NCBI GenBank assembly: GCA_012517405.1
Contig: JAAYVB010000004.1
Span: 1-64,000 of the forward strand
From: Propionibacterium sp.
GTDB taxonomy: Bacteria; Actinomycetota; Actinomycetes; Propionibacteriales; Propionibacteriaceae
DNA length: 64,000 nt
Direction: 5' to 3'
Made by a program: the position numbers and the translations under genes. A model generated the notes under the pieces. It made no database searches. It saw nothing but the letters and a program-made list of their open reading frames with translations, and was not told where the DNA came from. This document shows positions 18,491 through 27,013 of the stretch, one piece after another (the first letter of the stretch is position 1; the number at the start of each line of letters is the position of its first letter).

Positions 18491-20286
18491 GACGGCCTCC
18501 CGTCGCCGACCGCGTTGCTTCGGTCGACCTCGGCCGGAACGGCGGCGGGTTGATCGTCGTCGGGCATACAACCGGGATGCGCAGTCTGGCCGGGTTCGCT
18601 GATGATCATCCGGGTGTGGCAGACGACGCAGGTGCTTTCGGTCGGCGGTGTGGACCTGAGATGGTCCGTATTCCTATCTGTCTGTCTGCTATCTCTGCGG
18701 GGTGCAGACATAGCAGATTGGCAGACATCTTCGCGGGCTTTCTCTGGTTGATCAGGCACGGGTTTGCGAAGGTGCCAGATGGCCGTCTTTCCTCGATTGT
18801 CGAGGGAGTCCTCGACGGTCCAGCCTTGCTTGCGTAACGCGGGGGCGTTGCGGCGCAGGATCGAGGTAACTGCTCGGGCGCTGGCTGGCCAGCCTCGCGG
18901 CGGTCGCCCATCAGGGGTGGGTACCGTCGCGAGCAGAGCGGCCGAGGTTCCCTCGAAGGGCTCATCAATGGTGGTCATCGCGATGATGAACGGATCGGAT
19001 GCCAGGGAATCGGCGGCCAGGTCGGTGGCTTGCTGGGCGTATCGGGCCAGTCCGTGGGTTCCGTGGATCGTGTCGAGCGCGGCCAAGATCGTGGCGAAGT
19101 CGGCCATCCGAGGTGAGCTTTCAAGACGGACGTAAGGGATCGTGGCCAAGGTTTCTGCGATCTCTGCGAGCAGGGCGCCGAGCAGCCGCGGCTTGGCTTC
19201 CTGCCATGCGCGGGTCAGGGCATGTTCCGTGCGCCGGTTCTGATCGCTGATCGGTTCGAGGTGGATCGTGAGCAGGCGTTCACTCAGGTCACCGCGCAAG
19301 CCGCCCAGGTCGATGCCGTTGAGCAGGAGAACGCGGCGGAACGCGAACACTGACAGCCCGGAATCGGTGTAGAGCTGGCGGCGGACATCACCGTCGCCGG
19401 TGACCGCCCGGCACAAGGTGTCCGACAGCCAATCCTGGACAGCTGACAGGTTGTCGATACCGACGACCCAAGATCCCGAGGCGGCGGTCACCCACGAATC
19501 CATGTCGCGGGGCGGTTTACGTAACGGCACCGTGGACGGGTCGACCAACTCGGTGAGCAGTCGTGAGGCCGTGGACTTACCCGTCCCCTGTTCGCCGAAC
19601 AACGCGGCGATCGGGTGCGGAATATCGGGCGCTGCGAGCGCAGCGACCAGCCAGCCGAGCACCAGCGGACGATCCTCGATCATCACATTCAGCAGCGTCC
19701 ACAACTCGTCCATCGTCCCCGCGATGGGCGCAGGCATGGCGGCGGTGAGCGCGGTCCTGCGGAACAGCACAGGAGCACTGGCAGTGGGCTGCCAACCCTG
19801 CGAGTCGACACGTATCACCGTTTCATCCGCGTCACCCAGGTCCAGCCACAGCGCACCGCCCGCCTCGGCTATCCGAAGATGCACCGGCTCGGGTTCGGAA
19901 TCTTGGGCTTCGCCTTCCAAGGTGAGCATGGCATCGGCCAGCGCCTGCTGAGGCGCTACCCGGCTTGTCTTCTGCCGATACAGCCGCGCCAGTTCAGCGC
20001 GCAGACTTGTGCGTGATCCTCGCAGCATCCGCACGACATGACCGCTGGTCTTCGGCACGCCGAACGCTTCGCCTTCCGGCGTGCACCCGAACCGGTACCG
20101 TTCCAACGCGAGTTCCACCAACAACGCCGCGGCCGACAGCTTCGGCCCGCCCTCACCATCACCGTGACAGCCAGATTCGTCAGCGCGCTGCTGACGATCA
20201 CTGGCATGTGCTCCCGGAACCAGGGACCGCACATTCTCGGGCAGATCCGCGGAACCAATCCGCTTGCGCGGATCGCGATCACTCAT
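18487..20286 (-). CDS. AAA/D5-like replication ATPase of the element
   Basis: The product is 599 aa. Walker A is FGEQGTGKST (about residues 230-239), followed by a D5/SF3-like core with WVVGIDNLSAVQDWLSD and VLLLNGIDLGGLRGDLSERLL, the arginine-finger region of phage and plasmid replication helicases. The N-terminal 200 residues may hold a regulatory or primase-like part that I cannot resolve. The C terminus has a zinc-like CVVC-x17-C motif. It overlaps genes on both sides (ATGA, GTGA). It probably drives element replication after excision, like the large replication-type protein of phiRv elements. Confidence 0.8.
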   Translation of the reverse strand: MSDRDPRKRIGSADLPENVRSLVPGAHASDRQQRADESGCHGDGEGGPKLSAAALLVELALERYRFGCTPEGEAFGVPKTSGHVVRMLRGSRTSLRAELARLYRQKTSRVAPQQALADAMLTLEGEAQDSEPEPVHLRIAEAGGALWLDLGDADETVIRVDSQGWQPTASAPVLFRRTALTAAMPAPIAGTMDELWTLLNVMIEDRPLVLGWLVAALAAPDIPHPIAALFGEQGTGKSTASRLLTELVDPSTVPLRKPPRDMDSWVTAASGSWVVGIDNLSAVQDWLSDTLCRAVTGDGDVRRQLYTDSGLSVFAFRRVLLLNGIDLGGLRGDLSERLLTIHLEPISDQNRRTEHALTRAWQEAKPRLLGALLAEIAETLATIPYVRLESSPRMADFATILAALDTIHGTHGLARYAQQATDLAADSLASDPFIIAMTTIDEPFEGTSAALLATVPTPDGRPPRGWPASARAVTSILRRNAPALRKQGWTVEDSLDNRGKTAIWHLRKPVPDQPEKAREDVCQSAMSAPRRDSRQTDRNTDHLRSTPPTESTCVVCHTRMIISEPGQTAHPGCMPDDDQPAAVPAEVDRSNAVGDGRPS

Positions 20287-20609
20287 ACGATCACCCCCAG
20301 CAGTCGGAGGTCACCGGCATGGTGAGCATCAAGAAGGTCGTCACCGCGCAAAACGGCCGCGTGCAGGCGGCAGGCAGCAGCCGAACGTGCGCAGCGTGCA
20401 TCGACACGCGCGGCAGCTTGCGGATCACGTCCCAGGTAATCGCCAGGCCGTGGCCGGCAGTCCTCGAAGACTCTGGCGCGCTGCTCCCACTGGCCAGCCA
20501 AAGCGGAGTTGATGCAATCGGCGAGCAGATCGTCACCATGAGCGCCGAGATCCAGGCCGGCCAAGGCGCGGCGCACCTGAGCTTGCGGGCTGAACAATGT
20601 CGCGGTCAT
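20283..20609 (-). CDS. Element protein of unknown function
   Basis: The product is 108 aa, overlapping both neighbours by ATGA. The start MTATLFSPQAQVRRALAGLDLGAHGDDLLADCINSAL is conserved in style with phage small proteins that precede replication genes. The C-terminal half is rich in Arg, Cys and His (ARCARSAAACRLHAAVLRG). No named family. Confidence 0.6.
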   Translation of the reverse strand: MTATLFSPQAQVRRALAGLDLGAHGDDLLADCINSALAGQWEQRARVFEDCRPRPGDYLGRDPQAAARVDARCARSAAACRLHAAVLRGDDLLDAHHAGDLRLLGVIV

Positions 20610-20935
20610 GCGATCACCGCCCGGCGGTCGAGGTCGTCGAGCAGGTCGGCCAATGCCGCGTCGACCGATTCCAGCTGGTCGCCAGCCAAGGCGGGCAGCA
20701 GCGAGACGAGATGGTCGAGGCGCTGCCGAGCAGATTCAACCATGGCGAGGCGCTGACCGAGGTGTAGCCGGGCGAAGCAACGCGGCCCGTACCCTCGGCG
20801 GACCGAACTCGGATCGGACAGCGGACGCCGGCAGCACAGGCAACGGGGGGATTCGGCTAGACTAGCCACAGCGCCGTCAAACGCATTTCTGGTCGCCTCG
20901 GTCCCCAAGCCGGGGCGACTTCTTTCTGCCCACAT
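20606..20935 (-). CDS. DUF6011-like zinc-motif protein
   Basis: The product is 109 aa. The ATG at 20935 sits in a TGATG junction with the previous stop; a TTG one codon earlier is the alternative. The core CLCCRRPLSDPSSVRRGYGPRCF has the CxxC...G.GP.C pattern of DUF6011, a small zinc-binding domain common in actinophage and satellite genomes. A helical tail (ALAGDQLESVDAALADLLDDLD) follows. Function is unknown. Confidence 0.72.
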   Translation of the reverse strand: MWAERSRPGLGTEATRNAFDGAVASLAESPRCLCCRRPLSDPSSVRRGYGPRCFARLHLGQRLAMVESARQRLDHLVSLLPALAGDQLESVDAALADLLDDLDRRAVIA

Positions 20936-21141
20936 CAAGCGACCCGCTGGATCAGCTTGGCGACGTCGGCGGTCCTCAGGCGTAGCGCCTTGCTGCGGCC
21001 AATCCGGTAGCAGGGCAAGTCACCGTTGGCGGTGAGGCGCTTCAATGTGCGGACAGAGACCGTGGTGATCTCGGCCGCTGTGGGATAGCTGACCATGCTG
21101 CCGTGCTTGGCAATGAGGTCTTGGATATCACTGGTTCCCAT
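20935..21141 (-). CDS. xis: Excisionase-like helix-turn-helix protein
   Basis: The product is 68 aa from ATG 21141, with GGAGGAAG directly upstream. The segment YPTAAEITTVSVRTLKRLTANGDLPCYRIGRSKALRLRTADV is the MerR/AlpA-type winged HTH of recombination directionality factors and DNA-binding excisionases. It heads a six-gene overlapping operon that runs through the capsid gene, so it could also regulate it. The small size and the nearby integrase support the Xis reading. Confidence 0.8.
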   Translation of the reverse strand: MGTSDIQDLIAKHGSMVSYPTAAEITTVSVRTLKRLTANGDLPCYRIGRSKALRLRTADVAKLIQRVA

Positions 21142-21211
21142 GACTTCCTCCGGGGATGCTCTCGCGAGCACTCCGGTGGAAGTGCGGGTCCGCAACGCGG
21201 TTGGCGTTGGG

Positions 21212-21230
21212 GCGGGGTGCAGAGCCCCGC
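21212..21230 (-). terminator. Hairpin after the integrase operon
   Basis: A 6-bp perfect stem GCGGGG/CCCCGC with a 7-nt loop lies 17 bp after the stop of the 154-aa gene on the minus strand. It sits between the integrase pair and the excisionase-led operon, suggesting they are separate transcripts. Confidence 0.5.
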
Positions 21231-21246
21231 AGGTGATGCGATTACT

Positions 21247-21711
21247 TTAGCACGGTCTGCCCGATCTGTCGTGTCGGGCATCAATTACCCGTGTGATCGC
21301 CGCCAACTCTCGTAGCGTGACCTTGGAGCGCCCCGCGTTGTGGACAGCAGTCATTAGCGCATCGAGCTTCTCCTTCCGAACAGGAAAGTTTGCTCTGCAG
21401 CGCGGGCAGCGGTTCTCTAGGACCGTGCGGTGTTTGCCGGTGCTCTCGGAGTCTGGCCAAGTGAAATTGGCACGAGAATTTGGGGGGTGAGTCAGACTCT
21501 CCCAATCCACCGGAGCATTGCCATCGGCACTCAGATCAACTTCTCCTGAAAGCTTGAGACGTGGAGGCCTGCCCTGGACTATCATCCGCAATTCCCACCC
21601 GCTGGGTGTGCGCACATAGTCCGCCACGACGTAGGGTTTCCGGTGTTGATCACAGACCACACGGATTCTCGCGGGATCGCTGTTGTGTGCGAGGCGCTCG
21701 GCCACCGTCAT
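21247..21711 (-). CDS. Zinc-motif protein cotranscribed with the integrase
   Basis: The product is 154 aa, with its ATG in a TGATG junction with the integrase stop. A C-terminal zinc-ribbon-like CPRCRANFPVRKEKL and an earlier CDQH are visible; the second zinc pair is not obvious. The N-terminal half is beta-like (RIRVVCDQHRKPYVVADYVRTPSGWELRMIVQG). It is likely an integrase accessory or DNA-binding protein; no named family. Confidence 0.68.
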   Translation of the reverse strand: MTVAERLAHNSDPARIRVVCDQHRKPYVVADYVRTPSGWELRMIVQGRPPRLKLSGEVDLSADGNAPVDWESLTHPPNSRANFTWPDSESTGKHRTVLENRCPRCRANFPVRKEKLDALMTAVHNAGRSKVTLRELAAITRVIDARHDRSGRPC

Positions 21712-23282
21712 CAGAGGCCCTCACCATCGAGTTTGGCGAGCTCGGACATTCGCGCAGCTAGATCGTCACGGCGGGAATCGATGAGATGCTGATATCGCTT
21801 CACCATGGACATATCAGACTGACCGAGGATTCCACCCACCTCACGCTCTGATGCGCCGGCGGACGTGCCAAGCACCTGCGCTAAGGCTGCAGGGCTGAGG
21901 TGCGGGACTACCTCGGCGAGCTGCTCGCCGGACATCCCCGCCAGGGCCGCCGTCAGCTGCTCGGGGGTCATCGCGGCCAGCAGTCGATGATCGATCCCGC
22001 CGAACGCCTGGCCAACGGGCTTCGTCCAGCCCGCCAGCCGGGACAACTGCTCCATGTACGGCCAGAGTTGTTCGCGATCTTGCGTCACGTAGGCGTACAT
22101 CACCGGATCAAGCTTGTGGCCCAGCAACTGCTCGCAGTCGGCGTCGCCGAGGCCGACCTTGCGCCACATATGCCGGGCCCAACGCCTCAAGTCGTACAGC
22201 CGCATCTCAGGCCGGCCGATCGCGATTCTGCCCGCGTTGAATCCGCTTGGCGTGCGCATCTTCGGAGTGCGGCCTTTGCCAGACCGTGGGCGGGCTGCCG
22301 TCCCCATGAGTTGCTGGATCGTCGGCCACTCGTTCGCGGGGTTCGTTGATGGAAACAACAAACCGTCCGGGCCGGGCGCCGCCCACTTGTCGAGGTGGCC
22401 GGCCAGCGCGCCGGCAACATGCGGCGGCAACGGCACGAACCGGATCGATTCGGTGGTCTTCGGTGGCCGCGGGCCCCTGCCTCCCTCAGCGGTCCTCGAC
22501 AACGCCTTCGTGACCTTGAGCGTCCACCGTGGACTACCGTCGTCAGCTTGAGCACAGATAATGTCGTCCCGGCTGAGAGCAAGGGCCTCGCTTGGCCGTA
22601 GCCCGGAATAGGCCAGGAGCATGATCAGGGCTTTCCATTGCGCGGGTCGCATCGCCTCCGAGAGCGCTGCAATATCCAGCGGCGTCAACCCGGTGATCAG
22701 ATCGTTGGTGACAGCTTTCGGCCTTTTGACCGGGCGCCGGCTTGCAGCGTTCTCAACCTTGCACGGGTTCGCAACGATCAGGTCACGGCTGACGGCAGCC
22801 GACATCACCGATCCCAGGAATGAGTAGATGTGGTGGCGCAGCACCGGCACATCGGCATTGTCTTGCCACCACGCGTCGACCATGGCGCGGGTGATGCCGC
22901 GGATCGGCTGGGCAGCGAGTTCGGCCAGGCGGCCGTTGAGGTAGCTCCGATACTCCTGCTGGGATCGCGGTGAAAGCGGCGTGCTCTTGCGTGTCGTGCG
23001 GGTATCAATCCACTTCTCCGCGAACTCTCCCAGCGTGGTCGCTTCCACCTCGGCGTCAACCGACTCGGTGTTAGCGCGGCGATCTGCTGGTGGTGTCCAC
23101 TGGTCGCGGGCGATAAGGAGGGCCTCGGCCATCAGCCATTGGTCCGCTAGCTCGGGTGTGGGGAATGTATGGCCCGGAACGTGCCGCTGCCCGTTGTAGT
23201 TGTAGCGCGCGACCCAGTTGCCTTCACGGACTTGGTAGATGGTGCCGAGCCGTGAGCGTCGAGCGGGTTTCTTCGTCGCCAC
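21711..23282 (-). CDS. int: Tyrosine recombinase integrase
   Basis: The product is 523 aa from GTG 23282 (MATKKPARRSRLG), with AGGGGG upstream; a longer frame to 23351 adds a non-conserved leader. An AP2-like arm-binding N terminus is followed by a core-binding SAM-like domain (about 85-170) and a catalytic domain. Catalytic residues: Arg229 (SGLRPSEAL), Arg366 (YDLRRWARH, with Tyr where His is usual), His389 (LLGHKLD) and probable nucleophile Tyr398. A helical C-terminal extension of about 110 residues is unusual. It lies 190 bp from attR and should integrate at tRNA-Ile. Confidence 0.93.
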   Translation of the reverse strand: MATKKPARRSRLGTIYQVREGNWVARYNYNGQRHVPGHTFPTPELADQWLMAEALLIARDQWTPPADRRANTESVDAEVEATTLGEFAEKWIDTRTTRKSTPLSPRSQQEYRSYLNGRLAELAAQPIRGITRAMVDAWWQDNADVPVLRHHIYSFLGSVMSAAVSRDLIVANPCKVENAASRRPVKRPKAVTNDLITGLTPLDIAALSEAMRPAQWKALIMLLAYSGLRPSEALALSRDDIICAQADDGSPRWTLKVTKALSRTAEGGRGPRPPKTTESIRFVPLPPHVAGALAGHLDKWAAPGPDGLLFPSTNPANEWPTIQQLMGTAARPRSGKGRTPKMRTPSGFNAGRIAIGRPEMRLYDLRRWARHMWRKVGLGDADCEQLLGHKLDPVMYAYVTQDREQLWPYMEQLSRLAGWTKPVGQAFGGIDHRLLAAMTPEQLTAALAGMSGEQLAEVVPHLSPAALAQVLGTSAGASEREVGGILGQSDMSMVKRYQHLIDSRRDDLAARMSELAKLDGEGL

Positions 23283-23589
23283 GGCTATGCCCCCTGTCTC
23301 GTAGTCGCACCCAACTTCAGCAGACGATTGACAGATACTGAGTGTCAACACTTGCCGGTTCTGCCCGATCTGTCATATGCTGGTGAAAACACTACCACAG
23401 GGGGAAACGCCTAGACAGAGCGCGTGAGCGCTAGTCATACGGCATTCGGCAGCGGGAACTGCTCTGAGTCATGGCACTGGTTCAAGTCCAGTTAGGCCCA
23501 CCAACAAATGTGGCTCCGACAAGGACTAACTCGTTCGGAGTACGACGCCGCAGATGATCAGCAGACCATGCCACTTCCGCGCGTGATTG
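23283..23589. other. Integrase upstream region with attR
   Basis: This gap holds the integrase promoter region, a small inverted repeat AGCGC-GTGA-GCGCT at about 23418-23431 that could be an arm-type or regulatory site, the attR core, and the 3' flank of the enolase-family gene. No gene was seen. Confidence 0.5.
23475..23501 (+). repeat. attR: attR core of the integrated element
   Basis: An exact 27-bp copy of 14462-14488 (tRNA-Ile 3' end). It carries only the tRNA 3' portion and cannot encode a functional tRNA. Confidence 0.95.
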
Positions 23590-24780
23590 TCACTTCCTTC
23601 CGAGGGAGGCAGAGGCGACCGCATACCTCGCCACCACCTCCATGTCGACCTCTACTCCGAGACCCGGCCCGGCCGGCACGTCGAGGTAGCCCTCGCGAAG
23701 AACGAAGCCAGACGTGAGGAGTTCGTCTCGCAGTGGGTTGCGTGAGCGGTCGAATTCGATCACCGGCTCGTTCTGGGCAGGCACGGCGCGGTGAGTGTAG
23801 GGCGCCAGGGGCAGCGCCGCGCAGACCTGTAACGCAGCCGCCAGCGCCACCCCGGATCCCCAGACGTGCGGGATGAGGCGGAGGTTGTGCGCGGAGGCGA
23901 GCGCCTGGATCTGCCGGATCTCGGAGATCCCGCCGCAGACGCAGACATCGGGCTGCAAGATATCAGCGCAGCCGGCCGCGATGAAATCGCGGAAGCCGTA
24001 GCGCGTGTACTCGGCTTCACCGCCGGCGATGGGAACGTCCACCCGGGCGCGCACCCGAGCGTAGCCTTCCCGATCCTCCGGCGGAACCGGCTCCTCGAAG
24101 AAGCTGAAATCCGCAGCCTCCAGCACTCGTCCCATCTGAATGGCCGTCGCGGAGTTGTACGCGTGATTCGCGTCGGCGAACAGCACGAAGTCATCGCCCA
24201 GCACCTCGCGAACGCGTTCTACCCGGAGGGCATCCTCGCGGACCGGCAGCAGACCGAGCTTCATCTTCAGCATGCCGAAACCCTCGGTTGCGTAGCCACG
24301 CACCAGAGCCTCGAGCGCTGCGAGATCGCGTTGCGGCTCGAAGTCCACTGTGGAGTAATAGGCGCCGGTGCCATAGGCGCGCACCCGCTCCCGGAATCTG
24401 CCGCCGAGCAGGGACGACACCGGAGCGTTGTACTGCTTGCCGAGCAGATCCCACAGGGCGATGTCGATTGCGCTGAGGGCCTCGATGTAGCTGCCCTTCT
24501 GCCCGAAGTCGCGAGTGCGGCCGTAGAGGGTCTCCCACGCTGTGGCCGGAGCCACCTCGTGCATCGCGATGAGCTGCGGGCCCAGCACGGCGTCGATGCA
24601 AGCCTTCACGGGTTCGGCCGGTCCGTATTGCCCGCCCTCGCCCCAGCCCACCAGTCCGTCGCTGCTTGTCAGCCGGACGAGTAGCGAGTTGCGCTCCGGG
24701 AACTCGGCCTGCGATGAGTAGAAGCGGGCTCGTCCCAGCGGTGTCTTGAGGACGTAGGTGTCGACGCGTTCGATCTTCAT
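23590..24780 (-). CDS. Mandelate racemase/muconate lactonizing enzyme family protein (Gci-like)
   Basis: The product is 396 aa from ATG 24780, with GGAGGG 8 bp upstream. It belongs to the enolase superfamily. Visible active-site elements are the KxK pair in GMLKMKLGLL, metal ligands in LFADANHAYN (Asp), FFEEPVPPED (Glu) and IAGGEAEYTRYG (Glu), and the general base His in LIPHVWGSG. The QKGSYIEALSAIDIALWDLLGK region is like D-galactarolactone cycloisomerase and related acid-sugar enzymes. It probably acts on a sugar acid or lactone; exact substrate unknown. It now lies just beyond attR. Confidence 0.85.
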   Translation of the reverse strand: MKIERVDTYVLKTPLGRARFYSSQAEFPERNSLLVRLTSSDGLVGWGEGGQYGPAEPVKACIDAVLGPQLIAMHEVAPATAWETLYGRTRDFGQKGSYIEALSAIDIALWDLLGKQYNAPVSSLLGGRFRERVRAYGTGAYYSTVDFEPQRDLAALEALVRGYATEGFGMLKMKLGLLPVREDALRVERVREVLGDDFVLFADANHAYNSATAIQMGRVLEAADFSFFEEPVPPEDREGYARVRARVDVPIAGGEAEYTRYGFRDFIAAGCADILQPDVCVCGGISEIRQIQALASAHNLRLIPHVWGSGVALAAALQVCAALPLAPYTHRAVPAQNEPVIEFDRSRNPLRDELLTSGFVLREGYLDVPAGPGLGVEVDMEVVARYAVASASLGRK

Positions 24781-24933
24781 CGGGAGCCCTCCAGGTCGAT
24801 CCTTGACCGTTTGTCGGATGAGGTGGACTCTATGGTCCAGCGCAGTTGCACACAACACCACCGGTCGCGTGCCATCCGCCGCCTTCGGCGTGCGTGCTGG
24901 CCCACGAAGCACGATGCTCCACGAGGCTAAAGC

Positions 24934-25056
24934 TCACCCCTGTCGGGCCTTGAGACGGGGATTGCGCTTGTTGATGACGAATACTCGGCCACGACGGCGG
25001 ACGATCTGTGATCCGGGCTGCATCTTGAGCGACCGGAGGGAGTTGCGGACCTTCAT
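24934..25056 (-). CDS. rpmJ: Ribosomal protein L36, zinc-independent (C-minus) form
   Basis: The product is 40 aa, beginning [20 protein letters not shown] and ending NPRLKARQG. It has the L36 fold signature ([17 protein letters not shown]) but none of the zinc-binding Cys/His residues of the standard protein. It is the third gene after the Zur-type box on the minus strand, 72 bp after mrf, with GAAGGAAC before its ATG. C-minus paralogs replace zinc-binding ribosomal proteins when zinc is scarce, freeing zinc. Confidence 0.93.
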   Translation of the reverse strand: MKVRNSLRSLKMQPGSQIVRRRGRVFVINKRNPRLKARQG

Positions 25057-25128
25057 GATTGTTCCTTCTGTGTCGATATCTGTTGGTGTTGATCTGCCTG
25101 CGTCCGCGCTTGGCGGATGGCCCGTAGG

Positions 25129-26250
25129 TCAGGCGATGCGGTCGATGGGGCCGAGCCACGCCTCGAACCCGTCCCAGCCCTCGTTCCAGATCCAGCCTCG
25201 GGTGGCCAGTTCCTGGTCGGTGAGCAGGCTGCGGGCGAATGCTGCTTCGATGGCCGTGCGCTCGTCGTCAGCATCGTCAATCCCGGTGACGACGATGCGG
25301 GTGAACGGGCGTTGACCGAGTTCCCACTGGCGCGTGCAACCGACACTCGCCTGGCCGCCTGCGCCGTCCCAGGCGCAGACGTCATGGGGACGGGTGGGCA
25401 ACCAGAAGCATCCACGTGAGCGCCGGGGACCGCTGCCCAAGGTGGCGAGCTCATCGCTGAACCGTTCCGGATGAAAGGGTCGATCCGAGCGCAGATCGAG
25501 GCGCCAGACCGCGTCACTGGCGAGCGGCGGAAGGTCAGCTGTTCGGGTCTCACTGACCCAGGCTTCGGTGGCAGGATGACGGTGGATTCCCGGGGTAAGG
25601 ATCGAAGCATCCAGCAGCGAAAGATCGTTGATCAGCGGGACCTTGGGTCGGGCAAGTGCACTTATCAGGGCCGTCTCCTCGGCGCACGGCGGCTCAGTCA
25701 GACACAGCAGGTCGGCGTACTCGACCATCGCACACGCCACTTCCGCGACTCCGCGCCGGTCGTCCTCGCCCGTTGCGAGGCCGCGCTCATCCAGGAGATC
25801 CTCGCCGAGCAGGTCCTCGGCAACCGTGCTGCCTTCGAGTGCGGTGAGAACAGCCGCGATGCGGATGTGCGGAGCGTTGCCGGGTGCCCATCCCAAGATC
25901 CGGCATACCTGGACAGCCTCGGCGGTCGCCGGTAAGCAGGCGATGATCCCGCTCCAGCGCTGCGTCGCGGCCAGCCGTTCGAGGGTCGGCACGATGTCTT
26001 CTCGAATAGCGCACGACACGCACGCATGATCCAGGTTGATCTGCTCGCATTCGAGGACACCGGTGAGATCACTGACCGTGCGAATCAGCATGCCGTTCTC
26101 GGAATCTATGGTGTGACGCACGGCCACGGCACCAGGCAGACCGAGCTGCACTGAAAGAGATGCAGCCATCATGGCGACCTCGTCGATGCCGCTGATCAGG
26201 ACGACCGGTGTCTTGGGTTGGCTCAGCCGGCGCAGACCGTCGAAGCTCAC
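25129..26250 (-). CDS. mrf: COG0523/CobW-family protein, Mrf-like (ribosome hibernation factor recruiter)
   Basis: The product is 373 aa. The start is GTG 26250, overlapping the L31B stop (GTGA). The CobW-type motif reads [14 protein letters not shown], giving the CxxC seen in actinobacterial Mrf proteins. The N-terminal loop [13 protein letters not shown] occupies the P-loop position but lacks GKT/S, so nucleotide binding is doubtful, as I recall for Mrf relatives. The C-terminal CobW_C-like part includes GCFWLPTRP and [16 protein letters not shown]. In mycobacteria Mrf sits with C-minus ribosomal genes under Zur and brings the hibernation factor to remodelled ribosomes; the same context is seen here. 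Confidence 0.85.
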   Translation of the reverse strand: MSFDGLRRLSQPKTPVVLISGIDEVAMMAASLSVQLGLPGAVAVRHTIDSENGMLIRTVSDLTGVLECEQINLDHACVSCAIREDIVPTLERLAATQRWSGIIACLPATAEAVQVCRILGWAPGNAPHIRIAAVLTALEGSTVAEDLLGEDLLDERGLATGEDDRRGVAEVACAMVEYADLLCLTEPPCAEETALISALARPKVPLINDLSLLDASILTPGIHRHPATEAWVSETRTADLPPLASDAVWRLDLRSDRPFHPERFSDELATLGSGPRRSRGCFWLPTRPHDVCAWDGAGGQASVGCTRQWELGQRPFTRIVVTGIDDADDERTAIEAAFARSLLTDQELATRGWIWNEGWDGFEAWLGPIDRIA

Positions 26251-26534
26251 TTTCGCTTCCCCCTGGTTCCGGGGGTGGCATGACCGTAGCGACGGTTGAA
26301 CCTCGCGACGCGACCCTCGGTGTCGACCACCCGGCCGCGTCCCGTCCTGAAGGGGTGGCTGGCGCTGGAGACTTCGACATCGACGACGGGGTAGGAGACG
26401 CCATCCTCCCACTCGACCCGCGGGTGCTCGGCACCGAGCCGAACGACAATCGTGGAGCGGGTCAAGAACATCGTGTTCGCCGACCGATCCCGGAACACGA
26501 CCGGTCCGTAGGCGGGATGGGTGTTTTGCTTCAC
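26247..26534 (-). CDS. rpmE2: Ribosomal protein L31 type B (zinc-independent)
   Basis: The product is 95 aa from GTG 26534 ([17 protein letters not shown]), with AAGAGGAGG upstream. The type B signature [11 protein letters not shown] and [25 protein letters not shown] are clear, and there are no cysteines. It is the first gene of the minus-strand operon, with the 21-bp palindrome just upstream of its ribosome site. Confidence 0.95.
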   Translation of the reverse strand: MKQNTHPAYGPVVFRDRSANTMFLTRSTIVVRLGAEHPRVEWEDGVSYPVVDVEVSSASHPFRTGRGRVVDTEGRVARFNRRYGHATPGTRGKRK

Positions 26535-26554
26535 AGTTGTCCTCCTCTTAGAAT

Positions 26555-26575
26555 GAATGATAACGATTATCATTC
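26555..26575. promoter_or_regulatory. Zur-type operator (21-bp perfect palindrome)
   Basis: GAATGATAA-CGA-TTATCATTC is a perfect 9-3-9 palindrome between the divergent starts of L31B (26534) and L28 (26592). The core matches the TGATAATNATTATCA-type boxes of actinobacterial Zur/Fur proteins. Placement between two C-minus ribosomal operons argues for Zur rather than Fur. The zur gene is not in the window. Confidence 0.9.
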
Positions 26576-26591
26576 TATGCACGAGGAAGCC

Positions 26592-26828
26592 ATGTCTCGA
26601 AATTGCCAGGTCACGGGAGCGACGCCGTCGTTCGGCAACTCCGTTTCCCACTCCCACCGCCGGACGAGGCGACGGTGGAACGTCAACGTCCAGAACAAGC
26701 GCTACTGGGTCCCGTCACTGAGCCGTCATGTCACGCTTCGGGTGAGTGCCCGGGGTATCCACACTATTGATCAACGCGGTATCGACGCGGTAGTGGCCGA
26801 TCTGCTGGCACGCGGGGAGCGGATCTAG
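26592..26828 (+). CDS. rpmB: Ribosomal protein L28, zinc-independent form
   Basis: The product is 78 aa starting [22 protein letters not shown]. The L28 core [19 protein letters not shown] is clear. Only one cysteine remains, so the usual zinc site is absent. An upstream in-frame ATG (26577) touches the operator; GAGGAAG before 26592 favours the shorter start. The stop TAG overlaps the next GTG start (TAGTG). Confidence 0.93.
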   Translation: MSRNCQVTGATPSFGNSVSHSHRRTRRRWNVNVQNKRYWVPSLSRHVTLRVSARGIHTIDQRGIDAVVADLLARGERI

Positions 26829-27013
26829 TGGCAAAGAAGAGCCAACAGATTCGTCGAATCGTCAAACTGCGCTCGACGGCGGGCACCGGTTACACCTATG
26901 TGACCATGAAGAACCGACGCAATGACCCCGACCGGCTGGTGCTGCGCAAGTACGACCCGAAGGCCAGGCGTCAGGGACCCCCAGCTGGTCACCGACTCGC
27001 GCCAGCGGATTGA
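26828..27013 (+). CDS. rpmG: Ribosomal protein L33, zinc-independent form with replaced C terminus
   Basis: The product is 61 aa from GTG 26828. It follows the C-minus L33 consensus to about residue 49 ([20 protein letters not shown], then [17 protein letters not shown]) and then reads [13 protein letters not shown] instead of the family ending (H-x-x-FREER). The new tail is the antisense of an ABC ATPase gene fragment that follows. The 3' end was evidently replaced by a deletion or recombination. The folded core may still work, but this is uncertain. Confidence 0.85.
   Translation: MAKKSQQIRRIVKLRSTAGTGYTYVTMKNRRNDPDRLVLRKYDPKARRQGPPAGHRLAPAD

Larger units (their letters stand above)
14462..23501. 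mobile_element. 9.0-kb integrated element with capsid gene, phiRv1-like organisation (probable phage satellite)
   Basis: The element is bounded by 27-bp direct repeats. It contains, from the right end inwards on the minus strand, a tyrosine integrase, a zinc-motif protein, a small HTH protein, a DUF6011-like protein, an unknown, a replication ATPase, a WhiB-like protein and a prohead protease-capsid fusion. A short four-gene operon on the plus strand lies at the left end. I see no terminase large subunit, portal, tail, lysis or repressor gene. Size and order resemble M. tuberculosis phiRv1/phiRv2 elements. The boundaries are direct observation; satellite lifestyle is inference. Confidence 0.92.

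Noticed and set aside
23475-23501. Possible second tRNA gene
   Set aside because: Only the 3' part of tRNA-Ile is present (attR); acceptor 5' strand, D-arm and anticodon are missing.
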